From JANQIV01 sp050117315 (lineage in GTDB: Bacteria; Bacteroidota; Ignavibacteria; Ignavibacteriales; Melioribacteraceae), in assembly GCA_050117315.1 (NCBI GenBank), contig JASFMY010000004.1:44635-108634 (forward strand): DNA of 64,000 nucleotides, read 5' to 3'. Shown one piece after another: positions 46,301 to 52,685 of the stretch (position 1 is its first letter; each line of letters opens with the position of its first letter). The position numbers were made by a program, and so were the translations under genes. The notes beneath the pieces were generated by a model. That model was not told where the DNA came from. It was given only the letters and a program-made list of their open reading frames with translations, and made no database searches.

Positions 46301-49300
46301 CTGGAAATTAAAAGAAGTCATTTATCAAATGATGTTGTTGCAGCGCGTGACGGTGTTCGTAGAGCCGAAAGAAAAATAGATTTTCTAAACATAAAAAAAA
46401 GAAGTTCTCAACGTGAATTAAATGAAGATCAGAAGGAAAGAAATTCCATAGCTGAAAAGTTAAGAGATAAATCTGTTGATGACGATACGAAAAATAAATT
46501 ACGTAAAAAAAGAAAAACTCTGGATTCTTTTATTTCTAAAAACAAACGATTTATTGATAATTATCCGAAAAGAAATAACTCTCTTGAGAAGCAGTTAGAA
46601 CATGCTAAGAAAGTTCTTGAAGAAACTGAAAATGATATTACTTCTTTTATTGAAAAGTATATTCCAAATCAAAATGATATTTGGGGAGTGATTGAATTAT
46701 CAGAGAGTGAACTTAAGGAATTAGAGGCAACAGAACGGAGTCAGGATACCGTAGAAGATTTGGAGGAAGCAGAGAACAAAAAAAGAATCGTAAATGATGA
46801 TAAATATTATGAAGCAAAACAAAATATAATAGATAAACATAATAGTCTAAGTTTTGGTTTTGATCCGACTTTGATTAAAGATTATCTGGTTATAGGCGCC
46901 TATCATGTTGAGAATCTGATTAGAAAAGGTGTTAAGCCGGAATCATTGAAAAGGTTATTTAGAGCTGAGATGTATAAGGATTTTGGCAAGAAAATCAGAA
47001 AGTTTGTTAATAAGATTTGGCGAAGTTTATGGAAGGAGTTCGGAAAGCAGTTATTAACTATTGCAGAAAAAAATCCACTGTATAAAGGTTTTACTAAGTT
47101 AGCCGAGGGACCGTTGTTTGATGATGAAGGGAATTTTATTGAAGATAAAAGTAAAAAGGAAAAAGATATAAGTGAGGCGGATAGGTCGGCCGGTAAATTA
47201 TCAGAAAGGGAGAAGATTGAAAGGGCAATTTATTCCGGGGAAAAAGAAAGTAAGATTGATAAAATAATTGACAGATATAAAGAAAAATTAGTTTTCGGAA
47301 AAAATAAACGAGAAACACATTTTACTTCTACATTGATTAAGCAGCGTATCAAAGATTTACAGCGCGGTTATAAGTTAGGTGAAATTGATAAGGAACGCGA
47401 ATTACAGAAAATTAAACAAATGATTTCAACTTATGTTAGGAAGAATCTTCCTAATGATGAATATAAGAAAAGAGACATTACCAAAATCTTGACCAAAATT
47501 GTAAGAGCTAAAAATGCTAAAGGCGTAGAGGAAGCTTTTAATAAGATTGATGAGATAATTGATAATAAAAATGATGAAAATATTCGAAATAAATTTCTTG
47601 ATTTGTTAAAACAGCATAAGCCGACTACAAAAAGCGGTCGTGAAACCGGTACTATATTAACTGCAGATCATTATAAAACCCTTGATATGATTAGAGAGGT
47701 TATTCATCTTGATTCGGATGAAGTACAGGAAAGAACTGAAAGAATATTGGAGTCTGTTTGTGATGGTATTGAATTAACCGAGGATCAGAACCGTGAAATG
47801 TTTGTACTGGGTAACTTCGGGGATTTTGAAAATTTAGGAGGACAGAGATTAAAAGAAGTATATGAAATTTTGCGTGATTTTATTGCTGAAGGAAAATTTG
47901 AATACTGGCAACGGGAAACTTCAAGGATACAGGAAAATGAAAGGTTAAGAGATGAAGCTATTGATGCCATTTCCGGAGGTGAAGGTTTATTAACCCAAGA
48001 ACAGGCAAGAGATAAAGGGGTTGATACTGGTAAATTTTCAATCGATAAATATGATTCATATAATCAATCTTTTGAATGGCTGCTAGATAAGCTGCAGAAA
48101 TTAGATAAAGATTCCGGAACATTGGAGGGACCGTTAAATAAACAATTTGTCCCTAAAATATTAAATGCTAGGAATAATGAAAATAAAGGACTGCGTGATA
48201 ATTATGAATTGTTCAAAAATAAATTAGAAGAAATTTATAACAAATACGGGAAAGAATTAGCTAATGAATTAAAAGATAATACCGAAAGGAAGAAAACGGG
48301 TATTATTATTAAACAAGGTTCGAAAGAAATAGAACTTGAGTTAAGTCAAAATGAAGCTTATAAAAAATATCTTGAAGCACAAGATCCTACGCAGTGGGAA
48401 ACATTGGATAAAATGGGCTATACTTCAGATGTAATAAATCAAATAGAAAAGTGGCTGAAGCCGGAAGTTAAAAAATGGGCTGATTGGCAGATAGAAGAAT
48501 TTTATCCGGAATATTATCATTCGGTAAATGAAGTTTATAGAAATAGGTTTTATGCAGATTTGCCTTATAACCAATTTTACACACCTATTTTCAGAGATTT
48601 CCAGGGAGGGGAAGCAGATAATCAATTGCTAAAAGAAAAAAGCCACTATGCTACGGTGTTAAACGGACATTTAAAAACAAGAAGGGAGAATACTCTAACT
48701 TTAAAACTTGTTGACGGTGATTCGGTATTAGCACAGCATATAATTGAAATGGAGCATTTTAAGGCCTGGTCTGAAGTAATAAGACAGTTAAGGTCTGTGT
48801 TTGCCCATAAAGATGTAAGAAATACAATTAGGCAATATCATGGAAAAGCTAACCTTGATATACTAACTAAGTTTATTGATGATTTTGCGCGGGGCGGTGT
48901 TGACAGGTCCTTAACTTTGAATGTTCTCGATAAATTCAGGGCTAATTTTACCAAAGCAGTGTTAGGAGTAAATGTAACCGTATTCTTCAAACAGTTAACA
49001 TCCATACCGGCCTACGCAATGGAAATTCCTGTTAAAAATTTTGTACAGGGTATAAGTGATTTTGTTAGGAACCCGGCAAAAGCAATAAGAATATTATCTA
49101 AATCCGAAATGCTAAAATCAAGATACAATGTAGGCTGGGAACGTGATGTAATTCTTGCAATGAAGCAATCAACATCAAAACAATTGGCAGGAACAAAATC
49201 AATAACCGATGCTTTGATGTTAACTACACGTGCGGGGGATAAAGCAGCAATATTAATAGGAGGCTGGGGAGTATACAAATATCATTATGATAAAGCGATA

Positions 49301-50221
49301 AAAGAAGGTAAAGGAGCAATAGAAGCAAGTAAAATTGCTATGGAGCAGTTTGAATTAACAACAAAACGAGCACAGCAAGCAGGTGATGTAGAGGATTTGG
49401 CCGATATACAGAGACAGGGAAGCTGGGCCAAATTATTTACAATGTTTATTACTGCACCAAACCAGTATTATAGAAGTGTATCGGGCGGTTTCAGAAATTT
49501 AATTCACGGTAGAGGAAATAAAGTTGAGAATATAAAAAGAATAGCCATTGCACATTTTATTCTTCCTGCTTTGTTCCAGTATGTTGCAAGCGGTTTTCCC
49601 GGGTTATTCAGTGAATGGGATGATAAAGATACTTTGAGACAATTTAGAGCTTTGGGATTAGGTTCCTTAAACGGGTTATTAATAGCAGGTGATTTATTAG
49701 AAGGATTGTTTGATGCTTTGATTGGTGATTATAATTATTCATTTGATGCTTTACCGATTCAATCTGCAGTGAAGTATTTAAGAACAGGTTTAGTAAAAAT
49801 CCATAATTTGATACGTGACGATACCTATACATTTGATGAATTCGTAAGTATTATAGATCAACTGCTATCCGGTATAAGTAAGTTTCACGGAGTACCTTAC
49901 GACCCTGTAAAAAAGTTAGGTGAAGGATTAAAGAAAACAATCAAAGGAGAATCCGAAAGTATAATGGAATTATTCGGGTATTCCGATTATGCGCTTGGTG
50001 ATGAAAAATTAAGTAAAGAATTGAGAGCAATTAGGAACCAGGAACGAATAGTTCGAAGGTTAAAAAAAATATTTAATAATTCCAATAGATATAATGATAA
50101 AAAGAAATATGAAAGTGAAAAGAAAAAACTTGATGATATGAGGAAGAAATCAAAAGATTATCAACAATTAAAAAAAGAAAGAACCGGAAGTTCAAAAATA
50201 ACCCCGATTATATGGAATTAA
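37295..50221 (+). CDS. giant polyvalent protein: MuF-C, N6-adenine methylase and SNF2 helicase
   Basis: One uninterrupted frame of 4308 codons. In order: a hydrophilic start; Gly/Ala-rich hydrophobic helices (about 335-540); charged linkers; a MuF-C-like domain (about 1280-1415, LGKPSKVLKKTG to KKKGLKWFED); an N6-adenine methylase with LEPAAGSGNF (1688-1697) and NVPF (1747-1750) in place of DPPY; an SNF2-type helicase with GGGKT (from 2379), DEAH (2528-2531), LTATPTP (2617-2623) and QQRNGRG (2917-2923); long coiled regions; and a C-terminal hydrophobic part (about 3880-4110). Such phage polyvalent proteins, like P1 DarB, are packaged and injected to protect entering DNA. Start codon uncertain (TTG, inside a repeat). 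Confidence 0.88.
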   Translation: MTSYLKRRKFKQIDFDKYFSQEIVDSSSSFDKSVDVMNAPPEDDFFLSTINNLHSKKKDDRQRIKLKDKEEKLFQEFWKSNPNVQAWKKNLGNLNKSPDDELDKYDYRKAWQAGDEPQINPVDNLYHWGSIGKDEDHPTAWKQKYFEQTGLNPDELLFNKNKNIKPPLFDTAIQETTKQPALLADDITEPRKPFQPSIQQHELNRIPEDDIVNNINLIDKQLPILKAQFEKADEINKSELAQKYNSLIDQRNKLVENYYKIFPGQKYLAKGVLEAVNLQNIISPLKQIQRTPKPLTANEEYIPKKSSLEIIPKGKDPLFGLEYKGLRIPLNTPGGRLISSFVQGAAAIPEGVFGAAEYLGDQFNFKDVKGVSRKTAKNINRWVRSIAPENPNFVEELASGAGSMAIFLPFGIGASTVGRLLGSTPKIANLFGVGAATFLESATEAGQVYNESKSEAAAEKTFLANMVLIGVTNKFGIFADRVPGLKKMLLSTPLEGLQEAGQEIIQAKAQGKEPDWNNVIKSAQIGTIIGGGASFVDTSTREKPIDDIRGKKIPIEFDPKLNEEINQRIEGFGLTPETGLNQYVLDLLSPKEAQIDITPDKLTDEVFGKQDKSEKVKVKSNEQKRKEVDVEDFVRKANRFQTEDIPGLTADFDLKNIHQPIGKTGESGTRKSEAEKILEKGKDVEYKKIPNMFTPAQGETIFNENGQWYRVYESGTSAEMYVPPEELDVKMKISPKEAYDSFNFMNKNLAKLDLFLSSKQNENIKEKEPKSYLEMPSYEDFLKMSVGDVQDFELNRYEEMQSKLQPIDERIKNEKENLNNYKGRSKVNQGKRKKIKSNINELNEQKSKIKDEYESKALNFSLELRERISEKAIEEKVDLPEDEIYQLVDDVLVALDPRYGKSDLTVDELISDTIADYKEKEDSRKKTDSSDKLKDRTIEKPSKQTFEESIPSQKTIIEQITDETNGRYEIDIVDGKYKAIDQASGNPVSIGGNVTDSDELIKILKAHAKRNPEANYGLKKVEESEDRSSSFDKSTAERKETDEEKPSDVEASEVINVDEIEPNESIDIDKLESEIAYNKGVVKELESKIKNQELRKTNADDFIKKEYENIKNRGILTDVDKISNRIFKKSKKQYPDKSKDYIKIFVIEQEIQNVKSRSKRGKLKKQLQELRSSSEKGDEGLTTTFTPAQYLSDVPTPNIIKEATAKLGGIDKLQEAFEKANNDELANLEKEKGTLLESFARHYLAEEAVKNIKIEEKGSVSDISKNFNKQLDEYVSGKLRSDVIFNLGKPSKVLKKTGVPNLEISLTQKVIKTKTGKHNYPVESLKDLPDRINDPIMVFPSKTQPNSKVVLTGIKYKNRNFVVALKLDETAYRGRKAIQVNDIKSIYPKDFEKIINWIKEGNVDYVNKKKGLKWFEDSAGSNYPQRQTIQNLISNIADKFEKSSGKDVGKKEGAQEKKDLQVTEKSLSLHNEEQSDETKSRNIKEDTDRGQELPHESSESGGISGTDNEGKQVDKGRKVDQKEVDKGLRKSESDIERSSSTSKLPTATKSVEGQSTVSRDAGDISEPSQKSMVSESTEPGDRDVGVRESSYAKASEDANYDLRNKEPIRLTKSQRRKINEKVREILQSKKAGELSDEDREILRQYTGEGGLSSGEGKGALNQHYTDYPVIKSIFDALDKSGFDYKNVLEPAAGSGNFVGMKPDKNWTTVDIDKTNHDVTKYLYPKGTHYNLSYEQFKDTGYDLVISNVPFSEERGAGKLNIRPDIKALHDFYFIHSLDRVKPNGLIVFITSKGTMDKVNQQIRNEILSKADFITAYRLPGGTFEKNAHTDVITDIIVLQKRPEGYETKNADKNYMFSQSDKVLFVDGGFVGSNDGVFVNMFYQNFPEKILGKPEMGKNKLYGGKLNLNVTGEPDLSKIKIEYEPYRLKEKEKGRKGEIEKYSRTEKIPDRMQEFESWASENGTKYRISSDPRFKENIAIKPNENSVYHRDYIQEFSDVELKAKAYIELPLNDKNRNKIIGLYNLKQVADEIQSNKKFGYKEKVESIIKEYRERFKVHPKNDKKLKNFFKEYNEESLFHELSSFFTKDWKPESVFTKQVRFEKSGELEINEKSTLAEKALFNENIHGVINLKSSKYLSENDLVSLLEQGYSIIEESKVQNDVLYYSGNVYKKIEEAEELKHNVNDEVLVEKLNQQIEELENIKPEIKTIEDIDIKGNESWFKNFINKVFPGWIENYSDKSDRILITSGYGKIYDNYLNNNQLVSLEEKDSQGNVRKLSENEIKARIVEAEEKVREIKEEIKDKIRSDHELLEQIQFEYNRKYKNYVKPDYTKASYLIDDVISELPKKTPNGQDFSLRKNQIDWVVKALYEGKGINAHDVGGGKTFAAITLARVLKKKGIAKKPVFVVPAKTIRKWERDIKFLFPNAKICNLGNLSKNKRKEKLYEVANNEFDYVLISHEGFGQIKLNADDELKYFNKVVDENITDPEKVGRSKELELEKIARFREIIKRSKRDENLTFDKLGFDSIVVDEAHAYKNIGINGDLVKFGAGIAFGVNVNTRKLRKSEVSKEESEGKYIITDSKGSKFVQNVNLKSARSYDFRFKSQFITEKNNGKNVFLLTATPTPNKPMEVFTMLRHLDTEILQEYGIHTDRDFANTFMKFGSVSNPVKKKGYDNIVKAITNAQELRAILDRYVDKLSMEQMPWIKLPEAKVKTHYMKASDAAKDIADDLRSRINNLKGSWKIDQGDDTMLGIYTTGRAGSIDPRLYESTHAGVQIFNRDIDTETDKIELAESQIYDTYKKNKNSGQIVFLDHAGHTSTHLDENIHSEIKKDLVKKGIIPKQIAIISGQEITNPQTGKERKLSGDRLNSAKQEIVDLYNQGEIRVIIGTTKSAGEGMDIQVKTTDIYHLDIPYTPGEFQQRNGRGVRYGNENDTVRIHYYFMRGTFDELSFNIVARKRGWNEAIWDKDAVNEIDTVAEMLGGMPSEEEIQLAMEEDPVKRRLLELEIKRSHLSNDVVAARDGVRRAERKIDFLNIKKRSSQRELNEDQKERNSIAEKLRDKSVDDDTKNKLRKKRKTLDSFISKNKRFIDNYPKRNNSLEKQLEHAKKVLEETENDITSFIEKYIPNQNDIWGVIELSESELKELEATERSQDTVEDLEEAENKKRIVNDDKYYEAKQNIIDKHNSLSFGFDPTLIKDYLVIGAYHVENLIRKGVKPESLKRLFRAEMYKDFGKKIRKFVNKIWRSLWKEFGKQLLTIAEKNPLYKGFTKLAEGPLFDDEGNFIEDKSKKEKDISEADRSAGKLSEREKIERAIYSGEKESKIDKIIDRYKEKLVFGKNKRETHFTSTLIKQRIKDLQRGYKLGEIDKERELQKIKQMISTYVRKNLPNDEYKKRDITKILTKIVRAKNAKGVEEAFNKIDEIIDNKNDENIRNKFLDLLKQHKPTTKSGRETGTILTADHYKTLDMIREVIHLDSDEVQERTERILESVCDGIELTEDQNREMFVLGNFGDFENLGGQRLKEVYEILRDFIAEGKFEYWQRETSRIQENERLRDEAIDAISGGEGLLTQEQARDKGVDTGKFSIDKYDSYNQSFEWLLDKLQKLDKDSGTLEGPLNKQFVPKILNARNNENKGLRDNYELFKNKLEEIYNKYGKELANELKDNTERKKTGIIIKQGSKEIELELSQNEAYKKYLEAQDPTQWETLDKMGYTSDVINQIEKWLKPEVKKWADWQIEEFYPEYYHSVNEVYRNRFYADLPYNQFYTPIFRDFQGGEADNQLLKEKSHYATVLNGHLKTRRENTLTLKLVDGDSVLAQHIIEMEHFKAWSEVIRQLRSVFAHKDVRNTIRQYHGKANLDILTKFIDDFARGGVDRSLTLNVLDKFRANFTKAVLGVNVTVFFKQLTSIPAYAMEIPVKNFVQGISDFVRNPAKAIRILSKSEMLKSRYNVGWERDVILAMKQSTSKQLAGTKSITDALMLTTRAGDKAAILIGGWGVYKYHYDKAIKEGKGAIEASKIAMEQFELTTKRAQQAGDVEDLADIQRQGSWAKLFTMFITAPNQYYRSVSGGFRNLIHGRGNKVENIKRIAIAHFILPALFQYVASGFPGLFSEWDDKDTLRQFRALGLGSLNGLLIAGDLLEGLFDALIGDYNYSFDALPIQSAVKYLRTGLVKIHNLIRDDTYTFDEFVSIIDQLLSGISKFHGVPYDPVKKLGEGLKKTIKGESESIMELFGYSDYALGDEKLSKELRAIRNQERIVRRLKKIFNNSNRYNDKKKYESEKKKLDDMRKKSKDYQQLKKERTGSSKITPIIWN
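37367..37397 (+). repeat. in-frame repeat insertion, copy A
   Basis: The DNA around AGTTCCTCCTTTGATAAATC encodes SSSFDKS and is repeated with few changes at 40371. Both copies are in frame, so the protein carries repeat-derived peptides. Confidence 0.6.
40371..40403 (+). repeat. in-frame repeat insertion, copy B
   Basis: GGAGTTCCTCCTTCGATAAAT encodes SSSFDKS again, in a charged linker of the giant protein. Confidence 0.6.
42053..42086 (+). repeat. in-frame palindromic repeat encoding SSYAKASED
   Basis: TCCTCC and GGAGGA flank CTACGCCAAGGCTTC as a hairpin, and the reading is SSYAKASEDA. Peptides of the SYAKASED type recur in unrelated proteins of several bacterial groups because they are encoded by a mobile palindromic repeat. 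It falls in the linker before the methylase domain. Confidence 0.65.
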
Positions 50222-50235
50222 TTGCATCAAGCAAT
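50219..50235 (+). terminator. possible weak terminator after the giant gene
   Basis: AATTGC and GCAATT form a 6-bp stem around a 5-base loop at the end of the giant gene. The following tract is A-rich rather than T-rich, so termination on the + strand is doubtful. Confidence 0.3.
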
Positions 50236-50276
50236 TAAAAAAACTACTTTTCCTAGTATATAAACAATCATTTTTT

Positions 50277-50660
50277 ATGTGTGAATTAACTCCTAAAGGT
50301 TATAAAATGAAGGACGGAACCATTATTGGATGGGATACAAACCTAGAGGATATTTCACAACATCATTTTCAAGAATTACAAGAAGCAGGTTTATGGGAAT
50401 CATTTATAAATAGGAGAAATTTTCATTCGATAAGAAATGAGATGAAGAATTTGTTTTCTTCTATACAAGACTCATTAACGGATATAAGAGATAACATGAA
50501 TAAATTTTTAACTGCTGATGAAATTGATTCAAAAATAGAAAAAGCGATTGATAAAGCACCCAGTGAACATATTAGCAAAATAGCAACATTAATTAAAAAT
50601 TTAGCAATAATTCTAGGCACTGTTAGCGGGTGGATATATGTTTTAATTCAAAATCAATAG
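50277..50660 (+). CDS. XhlA-like C-terminally anchored protein, 127 aa
   Basis: The first 100 residues are hydrophilic with a coiled-coil part (NEMKNLFSSIQDSLTDIRDNMNKFL). The last 25 (IATLIKNLAIILGTVSGWIYVLIQNQ) form one membrane helix. That is the layout of XhlA/hemolysin-type phage lysis partners, and the gene opens the lysis cassette. No N-terminal signal. Function inferred from topology and position. Confidence 0.5.
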   Translation: MCELTPKGYKMKDGTIIGWDTNLEDISQHHFQELQEAGLWESFINRRNFHSIRNEMKNLFSSIQDSLTDIRDNMNKFLTADEIDSKIEKAIDKAPSEHISKIATLIKNLAIILGTVSGWIYVLIQNQ

Positions 50661-50713
50661 ATAAATTATCTTTCTTTTAAAAGAAACACATCACAAATCA
50701 AAGGGCCAACATT

Positions 50714-50842
50714 ATGATAAAAAAAATTTTTTTCCCATTTCTGATTATTCTATTCCTGTTTATCCTTTCTACAAATTTCAGTGCATCAATCAATGGGGGG
50801 AATGATGTACGAGGAAGACCGTTATTACTACTAAGGTCTTAA
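50714..50842 (+). CDS. 42-aa secreted mini-protein with GGNDVRGRPLL motif
   Basis: ATG at 50714 to TAA at 50840-50842, with AAAGGGCC upstream. Residues 1-24 make a complete Sec signal peptide (KKIFFPFLIILFLFILSTNFSA), leaving about 18 residues: SINGGNDVRGRPLL plus LLRS. The 11-residue core is almost the same as GGNDVLGRPLL in the 353-residue secreted protein at 13307, 37 kb away. The mature part is thus hardly more than the motif. Either a truncated relative of that protein, or an exported signalling or marker peptide. Confidence 0.5.
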   Translation: MIKKIFFPFLIILFLFILSTNFSASINGGNDVRGRPLLLLRS

Positions 50843-50886
50843 AAACGAAAAAAATAAATAAACGTTAATAACAAAAGGAGAATAGT

Positions 50887-51231
50887 ATGGACACCTTAAC
50901 AAAGGTAAATGAAGTTTTAAAAGGTTCGATACAGGGCACAAATGAGCTTGGTGATTTAGTTGACTTTGTATATGAATCTTTTGAAGAACTACAAGACGGA
51001 TTTCAAATCACGGATGGCATAGATTTAATAAATGCTGTCATTAAAGCTGTAAGCGGTAGTAAAGAAGCGGCGGCGCAAGTTTTTGATTTACAAGATAGTG
51101 AAATAAACGAGCTTGTAGAAAGAAGTGATAATTTCACGTTAGGTGAGCTTGCCAATGAAGCACGCCAGATAGTGAAATTTATTTTAACAGGATTTCAAAC
51201 CTATTCTGTATTTGCCGGTAAACTTGGTTAA
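50887..51231 (+). CDS. hypothetical protein in lysis cassette, 114 aa
   Basis: AAAAGGAGAATAGT precedes the ATG. Predicted helical and acidic, with Val/Ile-rich stretches, but no clear membrane span. The genes on each side are lysis-type, so it may be a regulator or structural partner in lysis. No family recognised. Confidence 0.5.
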   Translation: MDTLTKVNEVLKGSIQGTNELGDLVDFVYESFEELQDGFQITDGIDLINAVIKAVSGSKEAAAQVFDLQDSEINELVERSDNFTLGELANEARQIVKFILTGFQTYSVFAGKLG

Positions 51232-51234
51232 TAA

Positions 51235-51375
51235 ATGAAAAAAAAGAAGTGGTATAAAAGAAAAGAATTATGGGGCGCCGTGTTGACTACAGTCAGCACG
51301 GGGCTAACTATGTTTAATCAACATACTACAGCATATAAAATTGGTATTATGCTGGGTGTAGGTTTATCGCCCTAA
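51235..51375 (+). CDS. putative small holin, 46 aa
   Basis: ATG 3 bases after the preceding stop, TAA at 51373-51375. A Lys/Arg-rich start (KKKKWYKRKELWG) precedes two short apolar segments (AVLTTVSTGLTMF and KIGIMLGVGL) that could form a hairpin. Directly upstream of the muramidase, as expected for a holin, although the segments are short for full membrane spans. Confidence 0.45.
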   Translation: MKKKKWYKRKELWGAVLTTVSTGLTMFNQHTTAYKIGIMLGVGLSP

Positions 51376-51399
51376 AAAAATAAATTTCACGAGGTGAAA

Positions 51400-52008
51400 A
51401 TGTCAACAATCAATAGAGGGATAAGATTATCATTTCGGGAAATGTTTAGTCAACCATTCGGAATGATGATAATATTGATGAATAATCAATTGGCATTAAA
51501 TATATATGCCTGTGCAGGACAGGAAAGTTCATTTTATACCGGTTGTGTAGGTGATAACGGTAAAAGTTACGGCCTATTCCAGTTTTATACTTCAGTGCAC
51601 AAAGAAAAAGATATTTCAAAATATATAAATAAATCAATCCGGTTTTTTAAATTAGAATTTTTGGAAAACTTGAACTATAGCGAATGGGTACATTCAGTTG
51701 GTTATAAAATGGTTTATCCAAAAATTGAAGCAGATGAAATAAATATTGATGTGCAAATTGCTGCGTGGCTGGGATATATGATCGAAGAAAATTATATTTC
51801 TGAATTAGCAAATATCTCGGTGTTTACAGATATTGTAAATTATCAAAAAGCTCAAAGATTCCATCCAGATCATATTGATACTTACCAAAAAAATACAGAA
51901 AAATATTACAATATTGCAAAAGAAAAGTACGATAAATACTATTCCGAGTTAAAAAAAGTTGAATCATATCTTATAAAACCTTTCAAAATGAAAAGTACCC
52001 TGCAATAA
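51400..52008 (+). CDS. SLT-type muramidase (endolysin)
   Basis: ATG at 51400 with GAGG six bases upstream (an in-frame GTG at 51394 is less likely). GQESSFYTG, with candidate catalytic Glu at residue 42, and SYGLFQF are the ES-F and GLFQ blocks of lysozyme-like transglycosylases. They cleave the MurNAc-GlcNAc bond of peptidoglycan. Last gene of the phage before the tRNA. No signal peptide, so it needs a holin to reach the wall. Confidence 0.75.
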   Translation: MSTINRGIRLSFREMFSQPFGMMIILMNNQLALNIYACAGQESSFYTGCVGDNGKSYGLFQFYTSVHKEKDISKYINKSIRFFKLEFLENLNYSEWVHSVGYKMVYPKIEADEINIDVQIAAWLGYMIEENYISELANISVFTDIVNYQKAQRFHPDHIDTYQKNTEKYYNIAKEKYDKYYSELKKVESYLIKPFKMKSTLQ

Positions 52009-52068
52009 GTTAATTTTTGGTAAACCTTTTCAACCAAAAAAAAATAAACGGTTAATGATGAATTTTAC

Positions 52069-52100
52069 TATGACATCGTATGTCGTAAAATATGTCGTAA
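52069..52100 (+). repeat. TATGTCGTAA direct repeats with an inverted partner
   Basis: TATGTCGTAA occurs at 52079-52088 and 52091-52100, 12 bases apart. ATGACAT just before the first copy is almost its inverted form. Placed in the 160-base gap between the last phage gene and the tRNA, it may bind integrase arms or a regulator. Confidence 0.5.
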
Positions 52101-52134
52101 TAATTATATGATATATAGTTTGTGGAAATAAAAG

Positions 52135-52167
52135 AGCCTTCTAAGTTGTCGTCTTAAAAGGCTTTTT
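52135..52167 (+). terminator. bidirectional-looking terminator at the phage edge
   Basis: AGCCTTCTAAG and CTTAAAAGGCT pair with one mismatch around a 7-base loop, followed by TTTTT. It can end the + strand phage transcript. On the minus strand it lies directly after the tRNA-Ala gene. Confidence 0.7.
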
Positions 52168-52172
52168 GAGTG

Positions 52173-52245
52173 TGGAGCTAAGGGGGCTTGAACCCCTGAC
52201 CTCTTGACTGCCAGTCAAACGCTCTCCCAGCTGAGCTATAGCCCC
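52173..52245 (-). tRNA. tRNA-Ala (GGC)
   Basis: Read on the minus strand, the 73 bases fold into a full cloverleaf: acceptor GGGGCTA/TAGCTCC, D-arm GCTCAGCTGGGAGAGC, anticodon loop CTGGCAG with GGC, and T-arm GGGGTTCAAGCCCC. The acceptor contains G3-U70, the identity element of alanine tRNA, and the discriminator is A. CCA is not encoded. The 3' end faces the phage at 52172, the common arrangement when a phage integrates into a tRNA 3' end; the attL partner and integrase must be left of the window. Confidence 0.95.
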
Positions 52246-52685
52246 AAAACAATAATTAAGTAGGGAACAAAAGTAAACATCTTTTTATCATTTGTCAATT
52301 TCTTAAATTGAAGGGTAAAGTTTATTCGATTGAATATAATCTCTTATTTCAATAATGAGATAAAGAAAAGATAAACCCATGGGATTATGACCGTGGGTTT
52401 TTCTAACCGGGTCTGTTTTTTTAGGTTTTAAAGAGATATATTTAGGCGTTACAAAATAGTTATTATATAGAAATGAACTAACAGAAGCCTCGCTCCAATC
52501 AAACTTCCCGGATAAAGCATCTTTGGGCTATATAGTTGATGTTAGAACAACACCGGTAATATTTCAAACTAATTTTAGAGAAAAATAACAATAATTTTTT
52601 CTATCTATTTGGGAGAACGGAGCTTATTTAACAAATTAGTTTAATTGAGCTTTGGGTGAAAATTTTAATAAAGAAAGAATAAAGT
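52246..52685. other. 440-base gap between tRNA and transporter gene
   Basis: No convincing gene. A strong hairpin lies at 52374-52402 (AACCCATGG with CCGTGGGTT, then TTTT), an intrinsic terminator reading to the right. A short open stretch ending TAA at 52586-52588 (SNFPDKASLGYIVDVRTTP) has no start and looks like a remnant. Confidence 0.4.

Noticed and set aside
1..52172. integrase, repressor or replication gene
   Set aside because: No tyrosine or serine recombinase, CI-like repressor or polymerase/primase motif could be seen; these may be left of the window. The only helicase is within the giant protein.
52458..52588. possible short gene before the MFS transporter
   Set aside because: Open in one frame to TAA, but with no start codon in frame and no binding site, so listed only as a remnant in the gap.
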